Part shown: in pieces, positions 14,901 to 24,257 of the stretch
How positions within the stretch are numbered: position 1 is the first letter of the stretch
Layout: each line of letters opens with the position of its first letter
Source of the DNA: Watersipora subatra
Lineage: Eukaryota > Bryozoa > Gymnolaemata > Cheilostomatida > Watersiporidae
Direction of reading: 5' to 3'
Length of the DNA: 64,000 bases
Assembly (NCBI RefSeq): GCF_963576615.1
Contig: NC_088714.1
Location: 25,974,558 to 26,038,557, forward strand
Program-made: the position numbers and the translations under genes
The notes under the pieces: model-generated
The model's input: only the letters and a program-made list of their open reading frames with translations
Database searches by the model: none
Told to the model about the DNA's origin: nothing

Positions 14901-17900
14901 AGTCTTTGTTATCACTTTAGTCCAATTAGTCACTTTTTCCTCAGGGCATTTCAAAAGCTACTCGCTTAACGTATAATAGTTTTTTATCATCATTTCATTC
15001 TTAGCTGTATACTTTCAACTGAAATTTATACAACCTTAAAGTTAAATGAACCAAAACCATCTAAAAGTAATAATTACATCATCATCATTTCAACTGAACG
15101 TTTTTCAAAAGATAGCACATATATTTGCTGTTTTTATCAATGGTTTTAAAAATATCTTCAATTCTTCTGGGCTAAATCAAACCTAATGAAAAAGATTTTA
15201 ACTATTTTTTGGTAACATAATATCAAGGGAACCAGTTAAGGTTTACAGCATAGTGATGCCCTTGTAACGTAAGTAGCTGCTCTGCTATGTTGCTAGAACC
15301 GGTCTGGGTAAATTATATTGATCAGCCATAGATTTAGATAATATCTTTGTATGATTTTTAAAAGCCTTTTTGTAGTCGTTTTGTAAGATTTATTTTTGCA
15401 AGTTTTTTAAAACAAGATTTGCTTTTTAACTATTGCTTCTCTTATATTATTGTAATATTGCATCTCCTCAAAAGATAAACCATTTTTTATATTTTTCAAG
15501 TCATTGAATAGATGATAAGTCAAGGTTAGCTTAAGTTTTGTAAGTATTTGAGATACTTATTATCTATTCACAGAGTTCAAGGCTGACAATTTTAATGCAA
15601 TTCAAGCAAATTGCGTGCAAACTTCTCGGAAGAGTTGTGCATATTTTTGCATTATTGTTGCATCCTTTGGGCAGCCAAAGTATTCACCACAAAAATTTTT
15701 AAATACTTAAATCTTGAAACTCTTGCAACTTACTTGAAGAGTTCGCATAGAGCTTTGCTTTAGTGTATGCTTTTCTTTAAAATGTTTAAAACTGCCACAA
15801 GTTTTAGCCGCATGCAGTATTTGGCTGAGCATCAGAATAAAATATTACAAGAAACATGGTATTGATCATTTATGTTAATATGTTGACTGTTGTTGTACCG
15901 AACTTGTTTATTCTTCATACCACCCATTTTAGGTACCAAGTAAAAGCAAAACTGGCTGGCATTATAACATCATCAGGTGATATTACTCATGATTCAAACT
16001 CTGAAAGAGCAACAAAAACATTATTTGGGCTTGATCCTGATCAGGAGTATGAAATATCTGTGAGCTGTTTTCTAGAAGATTCTATTCCATGTGAAGGGAT
16101 TTCTCCTACATTCATGGTCTCTACTTCAGCCTGCTCCGGTACATAAATGCTAACACATAATTTTAATTTAGAAAGTATATAGTATATATAATTCTTATCA
16201 ATATAATTGTTATAACATGTATATTTCAGTTTTATTTGAAGAGTATTTATAAAATTATCTTCTCTATTTTAGACCCATCTCCACCTGAGCTTCAGCACAC
16301 AAATGTAATAACAAAGGATAGTGGTAGAGAAAGGTGGAGCTACACTTATAAATGGGAGGTAAGTTCTAGCCTACAATTACTGGTTGTGACAACAGTTTAC
16401 TTGTAGGTTTTAGACTTTTTAAAGCACATTAGATTTTGCATAAAGTTTCTGAAAATACAAACCTTATATTGTTAAATCTGCTATGCATTGCCCTTTTCTA
16501 CTAAAAAATAAACATATATTGAAAAACAGTACTAGCTGAAACAAAAATATTTGGTACGCACTACTTCAAAATTTGAGCGAGGTGTCTTATTTAACTCAGC
16601 ATTTTATTAAATGATATTGACATTCGAAATTCTAAGTTTTAATTAAAAAAAGAAAGTTTTTTTATTTTTCACTTGACCAAAAGACTAAGACAGCATGCAT
16701 ATTAAAGCAGGACCATAGCCACTCCTTACTATTATTATATCTGTTTTAGTAGAATATGGATTATCAATCAATCTTTTAAGCTGCAGCTGCAGATGATCAG
16801 TAGCATAGTACTAGTAACATAAACCAAACCAGCTCACTGTAGTCAAAAAGCTAATGCCGACTTTTAAGAAAACTGTCGCCTTATTCAGATTTTTACTGTT
16901 GTCTAAAATAACTGATCTGATCTGCCATAATCGATCTTAAACAGAAATCTAGCAGTCAGTATACTGTAAATTAGGTTTGTTGGCTGACGTTATTCTTTGT
17001 ATGGATTTTAGGTGTCTTCATCTAACTGTCGTGGATTAGCAACTTACACTTACTCCAGCTCAGAAGTACAAGTTCAGAGTATCACTGACAGATCTGTTAC
17101 ATTTCTCGTAGATGGTTACAAGGAGTTTACATTCAATGTTACATCAGAGAATGAGGCAGGACTGAGTTCCTCATCAGTCAGCAACCTGAGATCTCCAATA
17201 CTCAGTAACTTATTGCCGAGTGTCTAATCTATTCAGCTCTTAATACGTTCATGTTATTTCATCATCGTCTGATAATGCTACAAATGGGTAACTTACAGTT
17301 ATATGCTAATAATATTAAACCTTATTGGATACTACTAGTATAATCAGTTTCACCATAAAAACCTTTAAAAGTTAGATTATCTGTTAAAAGTTTGTCCATT
17401 AAATTGGCCTTTCATAAGTGTAGCCACTACGGTTGCTCACTTATAAAAATAGTTCGGTCATATTGAACTAAGAGAAAATTTAAGTTAGAAAAGTAAATTG
17501 CTGCAAATTGGTTGTGTGAATTCATTTTAGATTACTCCAAGTTAGATCATTTGAGAGGGCCAATATTTTAATGGGCTTTTATGGGACTTGAGTAAATCAT
17601 AAAGTCTACCTTTGGTCTGCTAAATTTATTCAGCCTGTTTTAATTTTTATGTTTTAGTTTTAACGTTTAAAATTTGTTAGTTTAGCTGAATGTGTGTTAG
17701 CAAATGTAGAGAACCTTCCAAAATAATTGAAAGTTGTCAAGCATTTTATTGTTGTTTTGAGATTTAAGTCAAACTGCAAGCAGCTGTTTTGTGAATTTGT
17801 TTCAGGTTTTAGTCAGTTTTGTTAATTTTTAATAACATTTTCCAGTTTCCCAAAATTATATTGCAAGTCATTGCTGCTGATGTGAGTAGCTGATTATAAT

Positions 17901-20900
17901 CAAAAACTTCATTTATTTGCTTCATAACGACAATCATAGATGCCTATGTCATTTACTGGCCAATGGCATGCCAAAAGTTTACATTAACACAGTTTGGCAT
18001 TGACTTCCATACTTGGTCTTCCTGCTAAACCAGTGCCTATATGCAGCTATTGTAATGAAATGCAACTACCAAAAAACCTAAATAATGTATTTCAGTTGCG
18101 CTAGTAAACTATTAATTTTCTGCATTTCAAGTTTACTTTATATTAGTACAGCAATTGAGTACATTTAACAAATTTGAGCTTAATTGTGTGTCTCATATTT
18201 TTCAGAATCTTTTATTATTGATTCCTCACCAATTTCATTAAGTTTTTTTTTCAGGACCCCAATTTGGTGACAGTAAAATTATTGCACAGGCAACAACTTC
18301 TGAATGCATAAAAGTCACATGGGAAAAACCTGAATTCATAGGAGGACCAGAATTTAGCATAGAATATCAAGTAAGTTTTTTATTAATCCAATTCCGTTTT
18401 TATTGACATGAAGGGTGGCCATTGACCAAGCTAGTGTAAGATTATTTCTAGTCTGTAAAATGGCCAAATATAGAAAAAAACTAATTTCTTAAACGTTACA
18501 GTCAATCTTTATGCAATCTAAAACTGCGTCTGTTTTAGATGCTGAGTTTGTTATTTATCTCAATGCAGAAAAGTGCATACTCTTATACTGTATCAGTATA
18601 GTTATTATAATACACTAGAAATTCCACTGTCATAGAGCCCACGACTAAAGAGATAATGGAAAAAAGAAAAGGTACTGATGATTGAGAAATTAGCAGTCAA
18701 ATGGCACTGCACTGTAATAGGATAACTGCAATGTACTGGGTGTGGGTGTTATTATATACAACAAATAGCAATAATGAAAGGAAAAGATTATATGTTTATG
18801 TATCTCCCCCTGCAATAGGAGAAATGCAATAATGGCCAATATTAGAAGTAAAATGCACTGACAATATTAGAATAACCAATATTATTAATATAGTAATAAT
18901 ATAAAACCAATGCACAATTATGTTTACATTTAAAAAAGTCATAGCTAGCAATATCAAGAAGTTGCTATATTTATATAGATTTTTAGAAAATCTGTGCTAC
19001 GTAGTCATTGTTCTGTAGTCATCCAAACTTATAATTAAATATTGTAATAATCTCATGAGAATCGTAAAAAGATACCATCGTCATTTTCTTTACTTACACT
19101 GCATTGGACATCAGTTAGAATACTAAAGTACTCAAAGTATGTAAAATGTCAGTTACTTTGAAATCAGCAAAAATGAAACGATTTCAGTACTCCTACGTTA
19201 ATTACAGAAACCTTCGGCAATTGGACAATGTCAAGACTGGTGAAATGTGCACGTTTTTTCTCGTGAAATGAGCACGACTTAATAGCTCTACTGTCTGTCG
19301 CACGGCCTTAACGGCGTTTCATTGGCCAGTCATAATTTTCATTAAAAAAGGCTTGTCAAGTTTTTATTTCGATTCAGGCCTAATTAATCTGTCTACTTAT
19401 GTATAGTTCAATCAGATGGGTTAGTTTTAGGATATTGCAGAAACTTTTCAAAGACTTCATAATGTATTTAAACAGGTTTTTGTGTGTTTTGTATCATTAT
19501 TATACTTAAATGACTCTACACAAATATCGTTAAATTTGTCGATGAGATTTTGGTACAAGGGTTTGGTCATGGCCAGAAGCGGATAATTTTTTGGGAGTTG
19601 TGTGCACATATGCATTTATCATAAATTGCCCAAACAATCGCTTCGCTCGTGTAGTGCGCAGTAGTTCATACGTCTTGCTTTCCATACTGAGGCTTACCTC
19701 TAAACACTGATTTACTGTCCTGTAAGTCATGCTAAAGTCCTCATCCGCAATCTGTTCTGTAAAAACCAGCTTTGGTACTACTGACTAATCATGAGATAAC
19801 CTTAGATAATCATGTATTACCCTACACTTTGTACGATAATGTGAGCTACTGTTACATATTCAAACATGTTTTAGTGTTTTAACCAAATCAAATTAATTGA
19901 ACCACAGTTGCAAAGTCAAATTAGTAACTATTTTTATAAACTAAAACTTTTCAACTTTTTACCAGCTTTTCTATTACAGCTTTTTTAGCTGTAGTAGAAT
20001 AAAAACATTAAACTGTTTTATTCTACTACAGCCTTGTAAAACTAGGCTTTCCCTCTGCAGGTTACTTGTGGAGAGGAACATAACTGGATTACAGCCAGTG
20101 GCATATCAGCATCCTTGTGTGGCCACAAACCATCTACTAATGTTACATGCAAACTTAGAGCTTTAAATGGTAACCTTCAGAGCGATGAGTTAACGACGAC
20201 TGCAGTTACACTAGAAAAAGGTGATGTTTGTTGTCAGTAGTTCATCTTCTCAATATGCACTTGAGGTATAACAAAGTACATACTAAAAGGAAAGACAATG
20301 GTTATACATGGTATATAAATTCTATACAATGTTTAAAATGAAACGGTTACAATATTATTCATGCAGTAACAGCCCACTACAACACAAACTTAATTTATGC
20401 TTATTGAACTTTATTAGGAATTTGAAAAGATTTTACTAGAACTTTTCATAAATATATTACGTATTAAATTCAAAATCTGCCAATTGATGTACTGACTAGC
20501 AAATAATGGTTGTCCTGCTGTGGATGAGTGCGTCATCATAAGCTTGTTTAAAGTTAATATTGATCATACTTCTCTTTTTATTATATACCGGATACAGGTT
20601 AATATTTGACATCATCTGAACATTTGAATGATTAAACATAATTATTATGCACATTTATTAATGCTCCAAACTGTAGTGTTCAAATTGATATGTGATAACA
20701 CAAATTAGTTCTTATATTTACATTATATTTGACTTGTCAACAACATTTCAATTAAAACTACTTACTTGTATGTATAAGTCTCTCGCAAAGTTTAGCCTTA
20801 AAATTGTTTCCTGGAAACAATACGTATGCATGGTTATACAGAGTAAATAATTCATTCTTTTGGTAGACTTTATGTACAAAAATGTATTACAAAATTGAGG

Positions 20901-23900
20901 CATAATAAAGTTACGGTTTGTGATACAGTTTTCTGTGCAATTGCATTTCTATCTACTGCTTTATTAAGTCATTCCAAGCTTTGTCTTTGCAGAAACTGTA
21001 AAAGATACATGTACTTCATCATGTCCTTCAAACAAGTTTTCCCCAGGTATATATACCATTACAGTTTTTCAAAGCATCTCGTTTGGAGAATTTTGACGAG
21101 TTATATTATGAGTAAAATTTTTCATATTATTGTTTGGTCATTTTCAAGTTGAAAATACACTCTACCTACCTGTATTTGTATTAAGACATTGGAAAAAGAA
21201 GAACATTGTTAAATATCCGCAACTATCCTTAACTGCTCTAAAATTAACAAAACCACTTGAAGTAAAAAAGGCAATTTATATTTAGAAAAACACGTGTTAT
21301 GAAATACAGTCAATGCGTTTGCAATAAGTAACAAAATATAACAAGGCTTTTCCTTGCTCTACCAACCTATCATGCTTGCTGAGCTTCTTATATAGCGTTT
21401 GCAGTGGCAGTCTCCGCCTCTTATCCGAAATGGCTGATTCAGTGGCAGGTCGATTTTTTTTAGTGCTGATTTGGTAGCAAGCAGGTTTCTCATCTTGGGC
21501 TAAATAGCAGGTTAGTTTTTCAGTTTCCGGCACATTGGTCAGCCCGTCTTTTCTAACTGCTCAATGGTTGACCATATTTCCAGTTCAATAGCCTGCTCAG
21601 TCTCTTCTTGCCTCAGTCTGGTGGTCTGAGGCAAGAGAAGTGAGGTTTTCCGAGGCAGGCCAGAAGCCAGACTCAGAGAACATCACTTTTTTTACTTCAC
21701 TCTAGAACATGCTGTGCTAGTACTGGCAGTCTCTCTGCATTATTTATTCAGAGAGACTGCCAGCTATCACTGCTTTTCTTGGCTTATCTGGTTGTATTGA
21801 TGCGCTCTTGTTTTATGCTCTGCCCCTTGATCAAATCCCTCTATCATTTTATCTACTAGAAATTTCCCTGTCATGCAGCCCACGACCAAAGTTATTGGAT
21901 ATTCCAAAGATATTGGAAAAAAGAAAGGGTACTGATGGTTGAGAAATGCAATATTAGCAGTCAAATGGCACTGCAGTGCAATAGGATAACTGCAATGGTA
22001 GCTGTAATGTACTGGGTGTGGGTGTTATTATATACAACAAACAGCAATAATGAAAGGAAAAGATTATATGTTTATATCTCTCCCCTGCAATAGGGGAAAT
22101 GCAATATTGGCCAATATTAGAAGTAAAATGCACTGATATTATTAGAATAACCAATATTATTAATATAGTAATGCAGTAATGATAGAAAACCAATGCATAA
22201 TTTTGTTTACATTTCAAAACGTCATAGCTAACAATATCAAGAAGTTGTGATATTTATACAGATTTTTATTTATCTATCTATTTAAAAAACTATTAAGAAA
22301 AAATAATAACAGTAACACATTGTCCATCGTTGATGTTGTTAGTGTGACTATGACACTTCAATAGTCATCCAAACTCATAATTAAATATTGTAATAATCTC
22401 ATAAAAATCGTTAAAAAAATATCTTCGTCCGTTTCCTTTACTTTTACTGCGTTGGACATCAGTTAGAATACGAAAGTACTCAAAAAGGTCTAAAATGTCA
22501 GTTACTTTGAAATAGGCAAAATAGAAATGATTATATTTCAGTACTTTTACGTTAATTACAGAAACCTTCGGCAATTCGACAATGCTAGGGATTGGTAAAA
22601 TGTACACGTTATTTTTTCGTGAAATGCGCATGACTTAATGGTTATATTCTCTGTCGCTCGGCATTTTGTTTGCCAGTCTTCATTTTGATAAAAGTAGAGC
22701 TTAGCAAGTTTTAATAACAATTTTCGGCCAAATTAATCTGTCTATTTGTGTATAATTCGTTCAGATGGGTAAGTTTTAAGATACTGTCGACACTTTTTAA
22801 AGACTTGTTAATATATATAAATAGGTTTATAGGTGTTTTGTATCGTTATTATACTTAAATGACTCCACAGAAAAATGGTTAAATTTGTTGATGAGATTTT
22901 GGTAAAAGGGTTTTCGATCTTGTTGATGAATAATTTTCGTAAGTTGTGTGCACATGCATTTATCATAAAAACTCTCAAACATTCGCTTCGCTCGTTTGGT
23001 TGTGGGAATAGCTCCTCTCGGTCTTTTGTTTAGTCAACTCTGTAGGCCAACGGGACTTTTCACTTAATGACCCGGGAGATCCTAGCCGTGTCGACTTAGT
23101 CGTGTCCTTGGCCGACGTAGATTTGGAAAATCGCTTGGTTAATTTTGTATGCCACTAATTAATTACCTCTCTGCCAGACCACTCAGTGCTAGTGCCCAGC
23201 TAGCTTCCACCCCACAATTAATGACTATTCTGATCGGTAGGTGGCGTAACTTAAAAATAACATTAGTAAACATATCAGTATTGAATCTTGCATACCAGTC
23301 GTCACTGTGTCTGTCACGCGTTATGTTATGCCAAAAATGTTTCAAGTGTTAAACTTCTATATTGCATTTAAACACATTATGTTAGAATCGTTTGATTGTT
23401 TGCATTAAAGATTGTTTTGAGAACAGAAAATTCTGACAAATATTTGATATTTCTTGGGTGAATTTACATATTACAAGATGCACGCCTGTTTTGCTAAAAC
23501 TAAATGTGAGCAATGTGATGAATGTGATAACTTGCCCAAATTTTCACCACCACAGAGTGCTCCAAACAATTTTTAAGTTGATTATATTTAATATGTTGGT
23601 TGTGCAACAAATATAATTTTTTTTGCAGATTGTTTTATCTTCTTTGATATTTTTAGTGTTGACCGCTTGCATCGCTGTCATAATCGTTCAGAGTTTAACC
23701 ATCATTTCTGCTGTGGCCTACTTCGTGGTCGACAAAAGGCGCCAACGAACTCAGACGCCTGCAAAAGAACAGGCGACAAAAGATGATTCACCTTACCCCA
23801 GTTCAATGGTCTCGACTACAAACCCAAGCCAGCACTATGCAAATTTACCAGTGGCACTTGAGGCCATTTATGAAACACCGATAGACAATGGATCAAATGG

Positions 23901-23937
23901 TGAAAATGAAAGGGTCTATGCAACATTGAATAATTAG
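2721..23937 (+). CDS. Receptor gene 1: FTP lectin-like/FN3 transmembrane receptor (13 exons seen, 5' partial)
   Basis: Thirteen exons can be chained with GT-AG borders and matching phases: 2721-2972, 3096-3281, 8236-8454, 11566-11781, 12566-12796, 14456-14573, 15933-16138, 16273-16358, 17012-17204, 18255-18370, 20061-20220, 20993-21046 and 23657-23937. The chain is about 2.3 kb of coding sequence, roughly 770 residues, and ends in TAG. Domain order is FTP (second half), FTP, FTP, FN3, FN3, FN3, stalk, one membrane helix, tyrosine-rich tail. The exons for FTP domains begin and end in phase 1, the classic shuffling phase. The start codon, signal peptide and first FTP half are not seen; they lie left of the LINE or outside the window. 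The protein should be a type I surface receptor. Recognition of carbohydrate or of self/non-self is inference. Exon borders are predictions from sequence, not from transcripts. Confidence 0.8.
3096..3281 (+). CDS. Gene 1 exon: first half of FTP-like domain 2
   Basis: The 186-bp phase-1/phase-1 exon encodes the FTP N-terminal signature: an NLAFNKTTSQSST strand, the AEKANNGIYTDF turn that normally binds calcium (A-x-x-A-x-D/N-G), and WWRVDLGEKFSIGTIEL. This is the most recognisable lectin-like exon in the window. The donor is placed at GTGAGT (3282), because only that choice keeps the phase-1 pattern; an alternative GTACAA donor lies at 3275 and breaks the frame. The Arg-x-Asp of sugar-binding F-type lectins is not visible, so fucose binding is not assured. 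Confidence 0.82.
5455..5545. repeat. Short tandem repeat, about 34-bp unit, three copies
   Basis: A motif containing AGCTATAAACAGCTATA recurs three times in about 90 bp, separated by variants of TAGTCTCA. Each copy is itself nearly palindromic (AGCTATA/TATAGCT). It is intronic and has no other visible feature. Confidence 0.6.
6384..7635. mobile_element. MITE with CCCTAGGACACTT terminal inverted repeats
   Basis: The left end reads CCCTAGGACACTTATGTATT and the right end, on the opposite strand, reads CCCTAGGACACTTTTATTTC, so the outer 13 bases match perfectly in inverted orientation. Both ends are flanked by TA, which fits a TA target duplication as made by Tc1/mariner-type transposases. The 1.25 kb between them has no transposase frame, so it would be non-autonomous. 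GCGAAA-rich subterminal sequence is seen at both ends. The element contains another, different element at 6798-7256. Confidence 0.7.
6798..7256. mobile_element. Inner MITE, piggyBac-like ends, TTAT flanks
   Basis: This 459-bp unit matches, in inverted orientation, the element at 27055-27710. Shared parts include CATGTACAAATT near one end, and the GACTTTC-AGCAATTG and AAAACGAACATTTTT stretches. It is flanked on both sides by TTAT, and the termini resemble CCCTT(T)...; piggyBac-type elements use TTAA targets and CCCT-like ends. The copy lies inside the TIR element at 6384-7635, so it inserted later. No transposase is encoded. Confidence 0.6.
8236..8454 (+). CDS. Gene 1 exon: second half of FTP-like domain 2
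   Basis: A 219-bp phase-1/phase-1 exon between a ttttcag acceptor and a GTATGA donor. It encodes the part of the domain that follows the WWRVDL half: MISILTSN aligns with LSGLYLLTSK of domain 3, RHVAVLSE with the RYVTVY strand, and the exon ends in LTEVVVYG, the closing strand. Together with 3096-3281 it gives an FTP domain of about 135 residues, the usual family length. The cysteines common in eel-type fucolectins are absent from this copy. Confidence 0.75.
8455..11565 (+). other. Intron of gene 1 (3.1 kb)
   Basis: AT-rich sequence between the second and third FTP domains. I found no exon with both splice borders, no terminal inverted repeats and no recognisable coding similarity. Short frames at 8740-8988 and 10429-10650 look like chance frames. 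Confidence 0.5.
11566..11781 (+). CDS. Gene 1 exon: first half of FTP-like domain 3
   Basis: A 216-bp phase-1/phase-1 exon, acceptor ttttcag, strong donor GTATGT. It encodes TTQSST near the start, the calcium-site-like GYAVDGDLATFS turn, and PWWMVDLGQ, then a VRNGTCISENIECC segment. The paired cysteines after this strand are a hallmark of F-type lectins (R-G-D-C-C in the eel protein). Here Arg is kept but Asp is not in the expected place, so the sugar site is at best altered. The open frame runs past the donor to a stop, which is why a simple ORF scan misses this exon. Confidence 0.78.
12566..12796 (+). CDS. Gene 1 exon: second half of FTP-like domain 3
   Basis: A 231-bp phase-1/phase-1 exon, acceptor tttcacag, donor GTAAGC. 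It starts SSRLSGLYLLTSK, the strand that follows the Cys-Cys pair in F-type lectins, and ends VELREVDIFGHG, the closing strand. Two more cysteines (ETC and TMC) fit the disulphide normally found in the second half of the domain. This is the best conserved of the three FTP copies and shows the family most clearly. Confidence 0.8.
12797..14455 (+). other. Intron of gene 1 between FTP and FN3 blocks (1.66 kb)
   Basis: AT-rich sequence with no exon, repeat or transposon end that I can support. The block marks the change from lectin-like to fibronectin-like modules. Confidence 0.5.
14456..14573 (+). CDS. Gene 1 exon: FN3-A, first part
   Basis: A 118-bp exon entering in phase 1 and leaving in phase 2, with acceptor atattttag and donor GTAAGT. 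It encodes about 40 residues including [18 protein letters not shown], in the position of the B-C strands of an FN3 domain with the usual tryptophan. The paralogous exon of gene 2 (56227-56110) has exactly the same length and phase and keeps [11 protein letters not shown] unchanged, which supports both exon calls. Confidence 0.78.
14574..15932 (+). other. Intron of gene 1 (1.36 kb)
   Basis: The intron lies inside FN3-A. It is AT-rich; I see nothing else in it. Confidence 0.5.
15933..16138 (+). CDS. Gene 1 exon: FN3-A, second part
   Basis: A 206-bp exon (phase 2 to phase 1), acceptor ccattttag, donor GTACAT. It encodes YQVKAKL, an L-x-P-x-x-x-Y-x-x-x-V turn (LDPDQEYEISV) diagnostic of FN3 domains, and two cysteines (SCF and PCEG) that probably form a disulphide. 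The gene 2 copy at 50319-50111 is one codon longer, and its last 28 residues are identical to those here. Confidence 0.85.
16273..16358 (+). CDS. Gene 1 exon: FN3-B, first part
   Basis: A short 86-bp exon (phase 1 to 0), acceptor ctattttag, donor GTAAGT. It begins with a DPSPPEL proline-rich link typical of the start of an FN3 domain and ends in YTYKWE. It lies only 134 bp after the previous exon. No counterpart was found in gene 2. Confidence 0.7.
17012..17204 (+). CDS. Gene 1 exon: FN3-B, second part
   Basis: A 193-bp exon (phase 0 to 1), acceptor ggattttag. It encodes LVDGYKEFTFNVTSENEAG, the classic F-G region of an FN3 domain (G-Y-x-x-F/Y-x-F-x-V-x-A-x-N-x-x-G), followed by serines. The donor is placed at GTAACT (17205) because that phase joins the next exon in frame; the reading frame otherwise runs on to a stop at about 17227. 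A transcript is needed to confirm that donor. Confidence 0.75.
18255..18370 (+). CDS. Gene 1 exon: FN3-C, first part
   Basis: A 116-bp exon (phase 1 to 0), with a long pyrimidine tract and cag acceptor, and a GTAAGT donor. It encodes CIKVTWEKPEFIGGPEFSI, with the conserved V-x-W-x-x-P of FN3 strand B. No copy is seen in gene 2. Confidence 0.75.
18613..19655. repeat. Dispersed repeat, copy 1 (about 1.05 kb, Helitron-like end?)
   Basis: This segment is closely similar along its length to 21857-22997, in the same orientation. Shared landmarks are CTAGAAATT at the left end, then CAGTCAAATGGCACTGCA, a GTGTGGGTGTTATTATATAC stretch, CAGAAACCTTCGGCAATT, and TTCGCTTCGCTCGT or a close variant at the right. 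Read on the minus strand, the left end finishes CTAG followed by T, with a short GTCGTG/CATGAC-like stem just before it. That resembles a Helitron 3' end, but the other end is not recognised, so the class is uncertain. Confidence 0.65.
19988..20032. repeat. Perfect inverted repeat, 17-bp arms
   Basis: Arms 19988-20004 and 20016-20032 (GCTGTAGTAGAATAAAA and its exact complement) enclose an 11-base loop. It ends 28 bases before the exon at 20061, so in the pre-mRNA it would fold right beside the polypyrimidine tract and branch region. Confidence 0.85.
20061..20220 (+). CDS. Gene 1 exon: FN3-C, second part
   Basis: A 160-bp exon (phase 0 to 1), acceptor ctctgcag, donor GTGATG. It encodes VTCGEEHNW, then NVTCKLRALNG and a closing TTTAVTLEK strand, as in the F and G strands of FN3. 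Three cysteines are present. The domain is less typical than FN3-A and FN3-B but its position and length fit. Confidence 0.7.
20993..21046 (+). CDS. Gene 1 exon: extracellular stalk
   Basis: A 54-bp phase-1/phase-1 micro-exon, acceptor ctttgcag, donor GTATAT. It encodes ETVKDTCTSSCPSNKFSP, a polar juxtamembrane stalk. Its reality is supported by a 45-bp homologue in gene 2 (48567-48523) with the same phases, the same AVKD/TVKD start and the same SP end. Confidence 0.72.
21607..21763. repeat. Two adjacent hairpins
   Basis: The first pairs CTTGCCTCAG (21607-21616) with CTGAGGCAAG (21626-21635) over a 9-base loop. The second pairs CTGGCAGTCTCTCTG (21723-21737) with its exact complement (21749-21763) over an 11-base loop. 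The sequence between them is also rich in CCTCGG/CCGAGG pairs. They lie just left of repeat copy 2 and may belong to an unrecognised transposon end. Confidence 0.75.
21857..22997. repeat. Dispersed repeat, copy 2
   Basis: Same family and orientation as 18613-19655, slightly longer, with small insertions such as an extra GCAATA block near 21950 and about 60 extra bases near 22255-22330. Two copies in neighbouring introns could come from separate insertions or from local duplication; both have CTAG followed by T on the minus strand at the left end. Confidence 0.65.
23657..23937 (+). CDS. Gene 1 last exon: membrane helix and tyrosine tail
   Basis: Begins at an atttttag acceptor (the gcag at 23626-23629 gives the wrong phase) and ends with TAG. 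It encodes about 24 hydrophobic residues (from LTACIAVIIVQ to AYFVV), a DKRRQR stop-transfer cluster, and a tail of about 65 residues. Tyrosine motifs are YANL (23836-23847), YETP (23869-23880) and YATL (23917-23928). Y-x-N is the known Grb2-type SH2 pattern and Y-x-x-L occurs in ITAM/ITIM and endocytosis signals, but neither a strict ITAM spacing nor a strict ITIM is met. The gene 2 homologue keeps QTPA, YAN-PV and YETPIDN. Signalling through phosphotyrosine is inferred. Confidence 0.85.
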
Positions 23938-24251
23938 TTGCAGTTGAATGTGTAATTAGAGACAAATATAGATGTCTATTTTTTAAATCATTTGATCCAA
24001 TTGCATAATGTCTATATGTTTAGCAACCACGAAATATTTATTCATTTATAAGCAGAGAGCATGCTTGAGTACATTTGATGTATTGCATTTGATGTATGCC
24101 TATTGAGGGTATTTTAAAAAATTTAGCTTTGTGTTTTATTTTTTTGTGTCATACTACAATCAACAAATTACCCAGGTAAACATTCTGTGCTTAATGTTAT
24201 TTAGGTGAAAGATTTTTAGATTTTAAAATTGCTGCATTTTAGCACAGCACC

Positions 24252-24257
24252 AATAAA
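24252..24257 (+). terminator. Polyadenylation signal of gene 1
   Basis: AATAAA lies 315 bases after the stop codon, in a T-rich 3' region. No earlier canonical AATAAA was noticed after the stop. Confidence 0.6.

Larger units (their letters stand above)
18371..20060 (+). other. Intron of gene 1 carrying a 1.1 kb repeat and a hairpin
   Basis: Holds the first copy of the dispersed repeat (about 18613-19655) and a perfect 17-bp-stem inverted repeat at 19988-20032, just before the next acceptor. Confidence 0.6.
21047..23656 (+). other. Last intron of gene 1 with hairpins and repeat copy 2
   Basis: Contains two hairpin-forming inverted repeats (21607-21635 and 21723-21763) and the second copy of the 1.1 kb dispersed repeat (21857-22997). 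The part at 22998-23650 is unrecognised; a region near 23010-23130 is GC-richer than its surroundings. Confidence 0.55.

Noticed and set aside
23626..23656. Acceptor gcag at 23626-23629 for the last exon of gene 1
   Set aside because: It gives phase 0 where phase 1 is needed, and the equivalent site in gene 2 is gcat. The atttttag 27 bases later is conserved in both genes and gives the right phase.
23836..23928. Strict ITAM or ITIM in the receptor tail
   Set aside because: The two Y-x-x-L sites are about 23 residues apart, too far for an ITAM, and position -2 of each tyrosine does not fit the ITIM consensus.
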